Shown here one piece after another: positions 1 to 8,312 of a DNA stretch of 64,000 nt. A program made the translations under genes and the position numbers. The stretch comes from an uncultured Prevotellaceae bacterium. Its GTDB lineage: Bacteria > Bacteroidota > Bacteroidia > Bacteroidales > Bacteroidaceae. The notes beneath the pieces are model-generated. The model saw only the letters and a list, made by a program, of their open reading frames with translations, had not been told where the DNA came from and searched no databases. How positions within the stretch are numbered: position 1 is the first letter of the stretch; every line of letters begins with the position of its first letter. The stretch lies in assembly GCA_902779455.1 (NCBI GenBank), contig CACZBS010000001.1:147455-211454 (forward strand), in the 5' to 3' direction.

Positions 1-1250
1 AGGTGGCTGACGATCTCCTGATAGCCTACGAGTCGCCACGTGCGCTCGCCCGTACCTTTATAATATACAAAGGCCTCATAGCGGTTCTCTGTCTGGAAGA
101 AAGACCCTTCCTCGGGCACTCGGCTGACGGCGCCTTGCGCGTCCTCCATCATGAGACGGTAGTTATAATAGCCCAGCTTCTGCAGGACGACGGCGTTGTA
201 GGAGCCGTCCGCCTCGTCGTAAGTCATCGCATAGACGTCGCGAGGCTCCGTCGTCCAGGCACCGTCGATGAAGAGACGGGCGTCAGGATAGGGGTGGGCG
301 GCCATCAGTTTGTAGTGGACGAGGACATACTCGGAGGTGCGCTCCGACTCGTAGTTGTCGCTGTTGCGCAGGATGAAGGCTCCGTCGGCATCCTGGTCGT
401 AGATATAGTTGCGCTGAGGTTCGCACAGGTATGGGAAGACGTGGTAGCGGCGCTCGTCCTGCGACCACGCGACGTGGGCCAGCCCCATGGTGGTATGGTC
501 AGGGTCGAGCACCTCAAACTTGTGATACTCGTTGCCGGCGTCGAAGATGAGCTCGCGGTTGTGCTCCCATTGCAGCCCCCGCTGGTTGATATAGTTGGGG
601 CGGGGGTTGACGACCATATTGTTCTCGCTGCCGTTCTGCATGACGACGGTCTGCAGCTGTTCCTCGAGGTTGGTGACGCGCAGCGTGTTGTAATTGACGG
701 TCATTCCCAGCTGCTGGTAGCGGCCGTTCTGCTCCAGGTCGGTGTTCGTCGTGACGCCCAGGCCGACGTTGACCAGCGGCTCGACGACCCGAAACTCCAC
801 CGTGGCTACCTCTTTCTCCTCGTCGTCCTCTTCGAGCAGCACGTGAAGCCGGTAGTTGCCGCTCATCTTCAGGCGCATCTGGTCGTTGGGTATCGTGAGC
901 TGATAGTGCGTGTAGAGAACGTTGGTGTTGATGGAGTTGTCGTAAGTCTCGATGGGCAGACGGCTGAAGCCCTCCAGCCAGTCGCTCTCGAAGAGTCCCT
1001 CCGTCGGCGTCCAGTCGGGCTCGCAGTGCTCGACGACGTAGACATAACGGTGGAACGTGTGCGACAGTTCGTCGAACATGACGCTGAGCACATCGCCCGA
1101 ACCCAGCTGCATGACGGGCTGCAGCTGCATCCAGTCGTCGTTGACCCATACCTGGAGCGACTTCACGTTGGGGTCCAAGATCCTGTGGCGGGCATGGCCG
1201 ACGAAGGGCAGGACGATGAGGCACAAGGCCATCAGAGACTTTCTGAACAT
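1..1250 (-). CDS. Type IX secretion plug-family protein (DUF5103), 3' end off the window
   Basis: The reverse frame from the ATG at 1250 stays open to base 1, giving about 416 residues without a stop, so the C-terminus lies outside the window. A signal peptide of about 20 residues (MFRKSLMALCLIVLPFVGHA) comes first. It is followed by the family's N-terminal pattern: KSLQVWVN, PVMQLGSGD, FDELSH and VEHCEPDWT. This is DUF5103, a Bacteroidetes family that includes the protein plugging the type IX secretion translocon in the outer membrane. Family members are about 420 residues, so only a few should be missing. A TAACTTTG promoter lies upstream on the same strand at 1277-1284. The cleavage site and exact secretion role are inferred from the family. 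Confidence 0.8.
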   Translation of the reverse strand, partial: MFRKSLMALCLIVLPFVGHARHRILDPNVKSLQVWVNDDWMQLQPVMQLGSGDVLSVMFDELSHTFHRYVYVVEHCEPDWTPTEGLFESDWLEGFSRLPIETYDNSINTNVLYTHYQLTIPNDQMRLKMSGNYRLHVLLEEDDEEKEVATVEFRVVEPLVNVGLGVTTNTDLEQNGRYQQLGMTVNYNTLRVTNLEEQLQTVVMQNGSENNMVVNPRPNYINQRGLQWEHNRELIFDAGNEYHKFEVLDPDHTTMGLAHVAWSQDERRYHVFPYLCEPQRNYIYDQDADGAFILRNSDNYESERTSEYVLVHYKLMAAHPYPDARLFIDGAWTTEPRDVYAMTYDEADGSYNAVVLQKLGYYNYRLMMEDAQGAVSRVPEEGSFFQTENRYEAFVYYKGTGERTWRLVGYQEIVSH

Positions 1251-1276
1251 AATTCTCAATGGTTGGTTATCGGCGA

Positions 1277-1284
1277 CAAAGTTA
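1277..1284 (-). promoter_or_regulatory. Bacteroidetes -7 box for the plug-family gene
   Basis: Reads TAACTTTG on the reverse strand, 26 nt upstream of the ATG at 1250. No clear TTTG -33 element is seen at the usual distance. Confidence 0.55.
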
Positions 1285-1377
1285 AGTAAAAAATCTGATA
1301 TCAGCATCCTTTCAGGCGATAAAAATGCGGGTGAAAGACTGAAAATGCAGGTTCTTCAAAAAAAAGAACCGAAAAAG

Positions 1378-1409
1378 TTTGGCGGGTTCGGAAAAAAAGT
1401 GTACCTTTG
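1378..1409 (+). promoter_or_regulatory. Promoter of the tRNA cluster
   Basis: TTTG at 1378-1381, a 20-nt spacer, then TACCTTTG at 1402-1409: a full match to the Bacteroidetes vegetative promoter. TTTGGCGG followed by an A-tract resembles the yidC and rpsO promoters. Transcription would begin a few bases before the first tRNA. Confidence 0.75.
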
Positions 1410-1431
1410 CACCCGCAATTCGACAAAGGAT

Positions 1432-1504
1432 GCACCCTTAGCTCAGTTGGTAGAGCACCTGACTCTTAATCAGGGTGTCCAGGGTTCGAGCCCCTGAGGG
1501 TGTA
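1432..1504 (+). tRNA. tRNA-Lys (anticodon CTT), copy 1
   Basis: A 73-nt cloverleaf. The acceptor stem GCACCCT pairs with AGGGTGT, the D-arm is GCTC-AGTTGGTA-GAGC, the anticodon loop is CTCTTAA (CTT) in a CCTGA/TCAGG stem, and the T-loop is TTCGAGC in a CAGGG/CCCTG stem. No CCA is encoded. First tRNA of a four-gene cluster, identical to the next copy. Confidence 0.96.
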
Positions 1505-1546
1505 CTCCGAAGGTCGGAAGCCAAAGAACAGGCACATTTTGATGAT

Positions 1547-1619
1547 GCACCCTTAGCTCAGTTGGTAGAGCACCTGACTCTTAATCAGGGTGTCCAGGGT
1601 TCGAGCCCCTGAGGGTGTA
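1547..1619 (+). tRNA. tRNA-Lys (anticodon CTT), copy 2
   Basis: Identical over all 73 nt to the tRNA-Lys at 1432-1504 and separated from it by 42 nt of different sequence, so it is a tandem gene duplication. No CCA is encoded. Confidence 0.96.
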
Positions 1620-1629
1620 CGAGTGATAA

Positions 1630-1702
<73 letters not shown>

Positions 1703-1760
1703 CACGGAGAGGAGGGGTAGCGTCAAGTCCCCTTTTCTTGCATTTATAAGCTTGCTTAAC

Positions 1761-1833
1761 GCGGAATTAGCTCAGTTGGTAGAGCATTGGCTTCCCAAGC
1801 CGAGGGTCGCGGGTTCGAGTCCCGTATTCCGCT
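1761..1833 (+). tRNA. tRNA-Gly (anticodon CCC)
   Basis: A 73-nt cloverleaf. GCGGAAT pairs with ATTCCGC in the acceptor stem, the anticodon loop is TTCCCAA (CCC), and the T-loop is TTCGAGT. Last tRNA of the cluster; a terminator hairpin follows 14 nt later. Confidence 0.95.
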
Positions 1834-1847
1834 CAGAGCTGAGAATC

Positions 1848-1877
1848 AGGAGGTTAGGTTTACGGCCTCCTTTTTTT
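1848..1877 (+). terminator. Intrinsic terminator of the tRNA cluster
   Basis: AGGAGG (1848-1853) pairs with CCTCCT (1866-1871) and the arm runs into seven T. It lies between tRNA-Gly and the promoter of the GH13 gene. Confidence 0.75.
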
Positions 1878-1924
1878 GTAATATTTTAGTTGGGAATATG
1901 CGCTGAAATGTGAAAATTATTTTG

Positions 1925-1932
1925 TACTTTTG
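1925..1932 (+). promoter_or_regulatory. -7 box for the GH13/GH43 operon
   Basis: TACTTTTG, 25 nt before the ATG at 1958, fits TAnnTTTG. The -33 position has no TTTG, so this may be a weaker or activator-dependent promoter. Confidence 0.5.
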
Positions 1933-1957
1933 CAGACACATTACTAACTAACGGATT

Positions 1958-3901
1958 ATGAAACGTACTTTAATGCTCGCCCTCATGATGGGCACATTGA
2001 CAATGAACGCAGCAAAAAGTGTGAAGACCACAGTCAGCCGAATCGATCCCACTGACTGGTATGTCGGCATGAAGAACCCGCAGCTCCAGCTGATGGTCTA
2101 CGGACAGGGCATCCGCGACGTGAAGTCGGTCACGACCGACTATCCCGGCGTCACGGTCGACAGCCTTGTGCGCCTCGATTCGCCCAACTATCTGCTGGTC
2201 TATCTCAACCTGCGCGATGCAAAGGCGGGGACGATGACCCTCAACTTCGACAAGCGGAAGGTCAGCTATGAGCTGAAGCAACGCGCCATGAGCGGGGCGG
2301 AGCGCCGTGGCTTCGACATCGGCGACGTGCTCTACCTGCTGATGCCCGACCGCTTCGCCTCCGGCCGTCAGGACAACGACCAGATTCAGGGCATGAATGC
2401 ATACCATAATGACCGCTCGCAGCCCTCGCTGCGCCACGGCGGCGACATGGAGGGCATCCGCCAGCACCTGGACTACTTCACGGAGCTGGGCGTGACGGCC
2501 CTGTGGTTCACCCCCGTTCTGGAGAATAATTCGCCCGACACGCCCAACGGCTATTCCACCTATCATGGCTATGCCACCACCGATTATTATAAGGTGGACC
2601 CACGTTTCGGCACCAACGAGGAGTATCGTCAGCTCATTCGTGAAGCCCACGCGAAGGGGCTGAAGGTCGTGATGGACATGATCTTCAACCACTGCGGATT
2701 CGAGCATCCGTGGGTCAGCGACATGCCGTCGAAGGACTGGCTCAACACGCCCGAATGGCTCAGCGAGAAACAGTCGGGGCGCGACCCCATGACGGGCTTC
2801 ACGGCCAATGCCGACGGCAGTGAGCCTGCCAAGAGCGCTTATCTGCAGACGAGCTATAAGCTGACACCCGTCGTCGACCCTTATGCCTCGACGGTGGATC
2901 TGAAGGAGACAACCGAAGGGTGGTTTGTGCCCTCCATGCCCGACCTGAACCAGCGCAACCCCCACCTGATGCGCTATCTCATCCAGAACAGCATCTGGTG
3001 GATTGAGTCGGCTGGCATCGACGGCATCCGCATGGACACCTATCCCTACGCCTTCCGCGAGCCGATGGCCCAGTGGATGAAAGAGCTCGACGAGGAGTAT
3101 CCGAACTTCAACACCGTTGGCGAGACGTGGGTCACGGAGCCTGCCTATACCGCTGCCTGGCAAAAGGACTCGAAGCTGTCGGAGCAGAACTCATACCTCA
3201 AGACCGTCATGGACTTCTCCTTCTTCGACAAGCTCAACCAGGCCAAGCACGAGGAGACCGACGCATGGTGGCAGGGTCTGAACCGCATCTACAACTCGTT
3301 CGTCTACGACTACCTCTATCCCAACCCCTCGAGCGTACTGGCCTTCATCGAGAACCACGACACCGACCGGTTCCTCGCCGAGGGGCGCGACTCGCTCATG
3401 CTCAAGCAGGCGCTGGCCTTGCTGCTCACCGTTCGCCGCATCCCGCAGCTTTACTATGGCACCGAGGTGATGATGAACGGCACGAAGGAGGTGACCGACG
3501 GCAACGTCCGAAAAGACTTCCCTGGCGGCTTCCCTGGCGACGCCCACAACTGCTTCACCCGCGAGGGCCGCACCAAGGCCGAGCAGGGCATGTTCGCCTG
3601 GCTGAGCCGCCTGCTGCACTGGCGGCAGGGCAACCGCGTCATCTCGGAGGGCTCGCAGACGCACTTCATACCCTATAACGGCATTTATGTCATTGCCCGC
3701 CAGTGGCAGCGCCACACGGTGCTCACGGTGCTCAACGGCACGTCGAAGCCGGCCACGATGGAGGTGGCCCGCTATCAGGAGGTCATCGGCAAGACCTCGC
3801 GTGTGAAGGACGTCGCGACCCAGCGCTATTATGACCTGTCGAAGAACATTGAGCTGAAGCCTCGCCAGTCGCTCGTACTGGAATATACAATGGAAGAATA
3901 A
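1958..3901 (+). CDS. Secreted GH13 alpha-glucan hydrolase (neopullulanase/cyclomaltodextrinase type)
   Basis: 647 residues with a signal peptide (MKRTLMLALMMGTLTMNAA). An N-terminal Ig-like domain (about 25-110) typical of cyclomaltodextrinases precedes a GH13 barrel. The conserved regions are visible: DMIFNHCG near 240, GIDGIRMD with the nucleophile Asp360, VGETW with the acid/base Glu389, and ENHDTDR with Asp468. A C-terminal beta domain finishes the protein. It should cleave alpha-1,4 (and possibly alpha-1,6) links of starch or maltodextrins in the periplasm or on the surface, like SusA of Bacteroides. A GH43-like gene follows 23 nt later. No susB, susC or susR gene is adjacent, so the susA name is not assigned. 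Confidence 0.9.
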   Translation: MKRTLMLALMMGTLTMNAAKSVKTTVSRIDPTDWYVGMKNPQLQLMVYGQGIRDVKSVTTDYPGVTVDSLVRLDSPNYLLVYLNLRDAKAGTMTLNFDKRKVSYELKQRAMSGAERRGFDIGDVLYLLMPDRFASGRQDNDQIQGMNAYHNDRSQPSLRHGGDMEGIRQHLDYFTELGVTALWFTPVLENNSPDTPNGYSTYHGYATTDYYKVDPRFGTNEEYRQLIREAHAKGLKVVMDMIFNHCGFEHPWVSDMPSKDWLNTPEWLSEKQSGRDPMTGFTANADGSEPAKSAYLQTSYKLTPVVDPYASTVDLKETTEGWFVPSMPDLNQRNPHLMRYLIQNSIWWIESAGIDGIRMDTYPYAFREPMAQWMKELDEEYPNFNTVGETWVTEPAYTAAWQKDSKLSEQNSYLKTVMDFSFFDKLNQAKHEETDAWWQGLNRIYNSFVYDYLYPNPSSVLAFIENHDTDRFLAEGRDSLMLKQALALLLTVRRIPQLYYGTEVMMNGTKEVTDGNVRKDFPGGFPGDAHNCFTREGRTKAEQGMFAWLSRLLHWRQGNRVISEGSQTHFIPYNGIYVIARQWQRHTVLTVLNGTSKPATMEVARYQEVIGKTSRVKDVATQRYYDLSKNIELKPRQSLVLEYTMEE

Positions 3902-3924
3902 TCATCAAACTTATTGAGTATACA

Positions 3925-4962
3925 ATGAAGAAACTACTGACACTGGCAGGCTTCGTGCTTGCCGCAATGACCACGCAGGCACAGAACATCCAGCGTGGCG
4001 ACTATGGCTATCTCTACTGTCACATGAGCGACCGCGGCGAATACACCGCCTATGCCCTCAGCCGCGACGGCTACCACTACGAGGACATCATCGGTGGCGA
4101 CCCCATCATGGATCCCAAGGAGCATGCTCGCATCGAGGGCGGACAGCGCGATGCATATATCACCCGGTCATGGGACGGCAAGGGCTTCGTCATGGTGACC
4201 ACTGACATGTGTGTGGCCAAGTCGCACAAGTGGGACAACTACGGCATCGACCTGCTGCGCTCCGACGACCTCATCCACTGGGAGAGCGTCACCTTCGACT
4301 ATCGCAAGGGCACGCAGATCTTCTGCGACCCTGAGTCGAAAAGCGTCTATCGCGATTGGTCGACCATCAACCGCGTCTGGGCACCGCAGATCTTCTGGGA
4401 CCCTGACTATCGCTGGCCTAACGGTGAGTGGGGCGGCTACATGATCTACTACTCGATGCTCAACCGCCCCGAGGAGCAGTACGACCGCATGTACTACAGC
4501 TATGCCGACAAGTCGTTCACCCGTCTGACCCAGCCGCGCCTGCTCTTCGACTGGGGCTATGCCACCATCGATGCCGACATCAACCTGCTCAGCGACGGCC
4601 TCTATCACATGCTCATCAAGAAGGAGGGCGGCAAGCCTGGCATCTATACGGCCACTTCCGAGCACCTGACCTACGGCTGGGGCGAGCCTGTCGACGACGA
4701 CTACGTCTCGTTTGAGGGCAAGAAGAACTGCGAGGGCTCCAGCGCTTTCCAGCTCATCGGCGACCCGACCTGGCGCGTGGCCTACATCCAGTACAGCGAC
4801 AACCCCAAGCACTATCGCATCTGCAAAGCCGACGAGCATCTGCGAGGCTTCCATGACCCCGTCGACATCGAGGGCGTCACGGGTCCGCAGCACGGCTCAT
4901 TCATGCGGCTGACCAAAAAGGAGTACAAGCGCCTGCAGAAGTGGAGTGCGAAGAGGAATTGA
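3925..4962 (+). CDS. Secreted GH43-like five-bladed beta-propeller glycosidase
   Basis: 345 residues with a signal peptide (MKKLLTLAGFVLAAMTTQA). The body has propeller signatures of GH43/GH62-type enzymes: GYLYCHMSD, DGKGFVMVTTD, LLRSDDLIHWE, VWAPQIFWDPD, GGYMIYYSML and ATIDADI. The substrate cannot be read from the sequence; arabinose- or xylose-containing glycans are the usual targets. It sits 23 nt after the GH13 gene in the same operon. Its stop codon (4960-4962) is the first TGA of a tandem repeat hairpin that also supplies the end of the convergent AraC gene. The catalytic residues were not assigned with confidence. Confidence 0.8.
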   Translation: MKKLLTLAGFVLAAMTTQAQNIQRGDYGYLYCHMSDRGEYTAYALSRDGYHYEDIIGGDPIMDPKEHARIEGGQRDAYITRSWDGKGFVMVTTDMCVAKSHKWDNYGIDLLRSDDLIHWESVTFDYRKGTQIFCDPESKSVYRDWSTINRVWAPQIFWDPDYRWPNGEWGGYMIYYSMLNRPEEQYDRMYYSYADKSFTRLTQPRLLFDWGYATIDADINLLSDGLYHMLIKKEGGKPGIYTATSEHLTYGWGEPVDDDYVSFEGKKNCEGSSAFQLIGDPTWRVAYIQYSDNPKHYRICKADEHLRGFHDPVDIEGVTGPQHGSFMRLTKKEYKRLQKWSAKRN

Positions 4963-5069
4963 GAACTGAGAGTTGAGAACTGAGAGTTGAGAACTGAGAA
5001 CTGAGAGGTATGATTACTTATAAACGACAAGTCTAATCATACCTCTCAGTTCTCAGTTCTCAACTCTCA
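4960..5069. repeat. Heptamer-built inverted repeat at the ends of two convergent genes
   Basis: A perfect 36-bp inverted repeat (4981-5016 and 5034-5069) with a 17-nt loop, built of TGAGAAC/TGAGAGT units, with further units from 4960. It contains the stop codon of the GH43-like gene (4960-4962) and the last codons and stop of the AraC gene (5060-5062). It probably also acts as a bidirectional terminator. Confidence 0.85.
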
Positions 5070-5965
5070 CTTCTTTTATATTCCATCGGCGTCAGCCCTG
5101 TCATCCGCTTGAAATATTTGCTGAAGAACGACGGGGTGGGGAAGTGCATCTCGTCGGCTATCTGTGCGGCACTCTTCTCTGTATGGCGCAACTCCACCTT
5201 GGCACGCATCATGATGGCATCGTCAATCCATGCTTTGGCAGTCCTGCCGCTGGCCTGGCGGATGACGGTGCCGAGATAACGCTCGGTGAGGCACATCTTC
5301 TGAGCGTAGAAGCTCAGCTGATGTTCATGCTGACAGTGGCGGTTGACGAGATAGATGAAGCGGTCGAAGATGGTCTGCTCGCGCGACATCAGGGATTGCT
5401 GCCTGTCGATATAGCGCTGGTATAGTCCGTCGTAGAGGTGCATCTGAGCTGCGACGAGGGCGCTGACCGTCTGGCGGTTGTAGTCGGGCTGATGGACGAC
5501 GTGCCACAAGGTGTCGATGATGCGTCGGGCGGTGTCGAGGTCTGCTTCGTCGGCTAGCAGTTGGAAGTCGCGCATCTGACCATTGAAAGCCGATGGCAGC
5601 TGCCCTGGTGCAAAGGGCATGGGGAAGAGGGGCGACAGCCCGATGCCGCACAACTCTACGTCGGGCGAGATGCTCACAGGGCTGAGTATGGAGCCAGGTC
5701 CGATGAAGACCAGCGTGCCAGGCGTCAGGCGCTTCTCCACCAGGTTGAAGTTGGCAATGAGCTCTCCCCTCGTGATGATGCCCAGGCGGTGGTCGTCGAT
5801 GACGAAGGGCGGCTGTTGCTGCATGACGAGGCGGAAGATGAGCGGATCGCCCTGGACGATGGCTATCTCGCTGTTGATGAAGGCGTGCTCACGTAGCTGC
5901 TCGCCATAAGCATTAAAGATGTCGCGCATACGCGACAGACTCATGAGTTTTGGTTGCCTGTTCAT
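5060..5965 (-). CDS. AraC-family transcriptional regulator
   Basis: 301 residues. The last 100 carry the two helix-turn-helix motifs of the AraC/XylS family: SFYAQKMCLTERYLGTVIRQASG, then AAQIADEMHFPTPSFFSKYFKRMTGLTPMEYK. The N-terminal 170 residues look like a cupin-type sensor domain (FIGPGSILSPVSISPDVEL). A strong Shine-Dalgarno GGAGG and a TATCTTTG box lie upstream. It is convergent with the GH13/GH43 operon and divergent from the TolC efflux operon, so the latter is the more likely target; this is inference. The C-terminal RSES and the stop are encoded inside the flanking repeat. Confidence 0.88.
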   Translation of the reverse strand: MNRQPKLMSLSRMRDIFNAYGEQLREHAFINSEIAIVQGDPLIFRLVMQQQPPFVIDDHRLGIITRGELIANFNLVEKRLTPGTLVFIGPGSILSPVSISPDVELCGIGLSPLFPMPFAPGQLPSAFNGQMRDFQLLADEADLDTARRIIDTLWHVVHQPDYNRQTVSALVAAQMHLYDGLYQRYIDRQQSLMSREQTIFDRFIYLVNRHCQHEHQLSFYAQKMCLTERYLGTVIRQASGRTAKAWIDDAIMMRAKVELRHTEKSAAQIADEMHFPTPSFFSKYFKRMTGLTPMEYKRSES

Positions 5966-5989
5966 AACGTATTACCTCCGTTTTGCTTG

Positions 5990-5997
5990 CAAAGATA
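5990..5997 (-). promoter_or_regulatory. -7 box for the AraC regulator
   Basis: TATCTTTG on the reverse strand, 25 nt upstream of the ATG at 5965, with GGAGG between them. A TTG (6020-6022) lies near the -33 position. Confidence 0.6.
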
Positions 5998-6094
5998 ATG
6001 TTTTTTGCTGAAATATAATCAATAATTCCTGTCAATCGAACAAAAAGAACATTATTCAAGGGAAAGAGATAACGCCGGAACCAGCAAAAAGGCG

Positions 6095-6102
6095 TAACTT
6101 TG
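6095..6102 (+). promoter_or_regulatory. -7 box for the TolC/ABC export operon
   Basis: TAACTTTG, 18 nt before the ATG at 6121. It contains the TTG that opens the longest reading frame, which argues against that upstream start. No -33 TTTG is present, in line with control by the divergent AraC protein. Confidence 0.6.
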
Positions 6103-6120
6103 CAGCGGAATTCACAAACA

Positions 6121-7413
6121 ATGATTTTTTATATGCGACATTATCTCATCATGGCCATCGTGTTAGTGGCATCGCTGAAGGCTGCAGGCCAGACATTGCA
6201 GGAATGCCAGGAGGCGGCAGAGCGCAACTATCCGCTCATCCGTCAGTATGGGCTGATAGAACGGACGACGCAGCTCAGCGTGGAGAACATCCGCAAGGGC
6301 TGGCTTCCGCAGCTGTCGGCCATGGCTCAGGCCACGCTCCAGAGCGACGTGACGGCCTTCCCCGACGAGCTGCAGACGCTCTATCAGCAGGCTGGCATCA
6401 CGATGGAGGGACTGAAGCGCGACCAGTATCGTGTGGGCGTCGACATCAGCCAGACCATCTTCGACGGCGGCGCCATCCGTCATCGCCAGGAGGTGACGCA
6501 AAGGCAGGGCGAGGTGGAACGGGCCGAGACCGCTGTGAGCCTCTATGCCGTGCGCCAGCGCGTCATCGAGATGTACTTCGGACTGTTGCTCCTCGACGAG
6601 CAGATCCGGCTGAAGCAGGACCTGGCTAAGCTCCTGGAGGGGAGCGAGCAGAAGCTGGCCTCGATGTTCAATCGTGGCACGGCCGCTGAGAGCGACTATT
6701 TGGCCGTCAAGGCCGAGCGGCTGGGCGTGGAGCAGCAGCAGGAGACGCTCCGGACGCAGCGGCAGTCGCTGGCCCGCGTGCTGAGCGCTTTCTGCGGCCT
6801 TGAGGTGTCGGCTCCTGAGAAGCCGGAGGCTATTGTTGCGTTGACAACGCAACAGACAGTACAACAGCGGCCCGAACTGCAGGCCATCGACGCCCGCCTG
6901 CGCCTCTTCGATGCCCAGGAGGCGGCCCTCACTTCTGGCCTGCTGCCCAAGCTGAGCGTCTTTGCTCAGGGGTTCTATGGCTATCCGGGCTATAACATGT
7001 TTGAGGACATGATGCGGCGCCGCTGGTCGCTTAACGGCATGATCGGCGCCCGACTGACGTGGAACATCGGGGCGCTCTATACCCACCGCAACGACAAGTC
7101 GCGACTGCAGAGCCAGCGCGAGGCAGCCGAGGTGAGCCGCGAGGTGTTCCTGTTCAACAACCGGCTGGAGCAGATGCAACAGAGCGATGAGGCCGAGCGC
7201 TATCGCCAGCTGACGGAATCGGACGCCGAGATTGTCAGCCTGCGCGCCTCCGTGCGGCGTGCAGCCGAGTCGAAGCTGGCCCACGGCATCATCGACACGA
7301 ACGATCTGGTGAAGGAGATGAACCTTGAGAGCGCAGCCCGCATCCAGCAGTCTGTGCACGAGATAGAGATGCTCAAAAAGATGTATGAACTGAAAATAAC
7401 ACGGAATAACTGA
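6121..7413 (+). CDS. TolC-family outer-membrane efflux protein
   Basis: 430 residues from the ATG at 6121; an ATG at 6133 is the alternative. The in-frame TTG at 6100 lies inside the promoter and is rejected. A signal peptide (HYLIMAIVLVASLKAAGQ) is followed by two long amphipathic helical repeats with the pattern ECQEAAERNYPLIRQYGL / LSVENIRKGWLPQLS and GLLPKLSVFAQGFYGYPG, typical of TolC trimers that span the periplasm. The stop overlaps the ATG of the next gene by one base. With the membrane-fusion protein, ATPase and two permeases downstream it forms a complete tripartite ABC export pump. Confidence 0.9.
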   Translation: MIFYMRHYLIMAIVLVASLKAAGQTLQECQEAAERNYPLIRQYGLIERTTQLSVENIRKGWLPQLSAMAQATLQSDVTAFPDELQTLYQQAGITMEGLKRDQYRVGVDISQTIFDGGAIRHRQEVTQRQGEVERAETAVSLYAVRQRVIEMYFGLLLLDEQIRLKQDLAKLLEGSEQKLASMFNRGTAAESDYLAVKAERLGVEQQQETLRTQRQSLARVLSAFCGLEVSAPEKPEAIVALTTQQTVQQRPELQAIDARLRLFDAQEAALTSGLLPKLSVFAQGFYGYPGYNMFEDMMRRRWSLNGMIGARLTWNIGALYTHRNDKSRLQSQREAAEVSREVFLFNNRLEQMQQSDEAERYRQLTESDAEIVSLRASVRRAAESKLAHGIIDTNDLVKEMNLESAARIQQSVHEIEMLKKMYELKITRNN

Positions 7414-8312
7414 TGGGAAAGACAAAGATTCTTTGGGCCACTATGGCCCTGCTATGGTCCGCTTGCGGATCAGAGAAGAAAGACTACGACGCCACGGGCA
7501 CGTTTGAGGCCACTGAGACCACCGTCTACGCCGAGCAGAGCGGCGCGCTGCTCACGTTCAGCATCGACGAGGGCGACAGTGTTGCGGCGGGCCAGGAGGT
7601 CGGACTGATAGACACCACCCAGCTCTGGCTGAAGGTCAGACAGCTGGAGGCCTCGAAGGCCGTCTATCAGAGCCAGAAGCCCGACGTCGAGGCACAGGTC
7701 AGCGCCACGCGCCAGCAGCTCAGCAAGGCTCGTCAGGAGCAGCAGCGCTATCGCGAGCTGGTGGCCGACGGGGCCGCTCCGTCCAAGATGCTCGACGACG
7801 CGACCAGCCAGGTGCAGCTCCTGCAGCGCCAGCTTGAGGCCCAGCTGTCGGCCCTGCGCACGACGACGCGCTCGCTCGACCGCCAGACGGATGCCGCCGA
7901 TGCACAGCGGGCCCAGCTGCTCGACCAGTTGTCAAAGTGTCGTGTCGTGGCTCCGATGTCCGGCTGCGTCCTTGAGAAGTACGCCGAGCGGGGCGAGTTC
8001 GTCGCCGTGGGCAAGCCGCTGTTCAAGATGGCCGATACGGAGCACATGTACATCCGTGCCTACGTCACGACGGCCCAGCTGCAGCACGTCCGTCTGGGCC
8101 AGGCGGCCAAGGTGTTTGCCGACTATGGCGACGGCCAGCGTCGCGAGTACGAAGGGCGTGTCAGCTGGATCTCGAGCCGATCGGAGTTCACGCCGAAGAC
8201 CATCCTGACCGACGACGAGCGGGCCGACCTGGTCTATGCCATCAAGGTGAGCGTCAGGAGCGACGGCTATGTCAAGATAGGCATGTATGGCGAAGTGAAG
8301 TTTGCGGAATGA
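7413..8312 (+). CDS. HlyD/YbhG-type membrane-fusion lipoprotein
   Basis: 299 residues. The N-terminus ends in a lipobox (LLWSAC), so it is predicted to be lipid-anchored. A biotinyl-lipoyl-like half (TTVYAEQSGALLTFSIDEGDSVAAGQEVG) flanks a long coiled coil (about 75-165), and the second lipoyl half with CVLEKYAERGEFVAVGKPLFKM follows. This is the periplasmic adaptor linking the inner-membrane ABC pump to TolC. It overlaps the ATPase gene by 4 nt (ATGA), showing translational coupling. The domain layout matches YbhG of the ybhGFSR system. Confidence 0.88.
   Translation: MGKTKILWATMALLWSACGSEKKDYDATGTFEATETTVYAEQSGALLTFSIDEGDSVAAGQEVGLIDTTQLWLKVRQLEASKAVYQSQKPDVEAQVSATRQQLSKARQEQQRYRELVADGAAPSKMLDDATSQVQLLQRQLEAQLSALRTTTRSLDRQTDAADAQRAQLLDQLSKCRVVAPMSGCVLEKYAERGEFVAVGKPLFKMADTEHMYIRAYVTTAQLQHVRLGQAAKVFADYGDGQRREYEGRVSWISSRSEFTPKTILTDDERADLVYAIKVSVRSDGYVKIGMYGEVKFAE

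Noticed and set aside
3-1289. Long forward open frame opposite the plug-family gene
   Set aside because: Shadow of the GC-rich reverse gene; no signal peptide or family motif, while the reverse frame has both.
1057-1497. Forward ORF of 146 codons
   Set aside because: It runs through a promoter and into the first tRNA-Lys.
1970-3163. Reverse ORF of 397 codons under the GH13 gene
   Set aside because: Antisense to a gene with intact catalytic motifs; composition is that of a mirrored frame.
6100-6120. TTG start for the TolC-like protein
   Set aside because: The TTG is the last part of the TAACTTTG promoter box.
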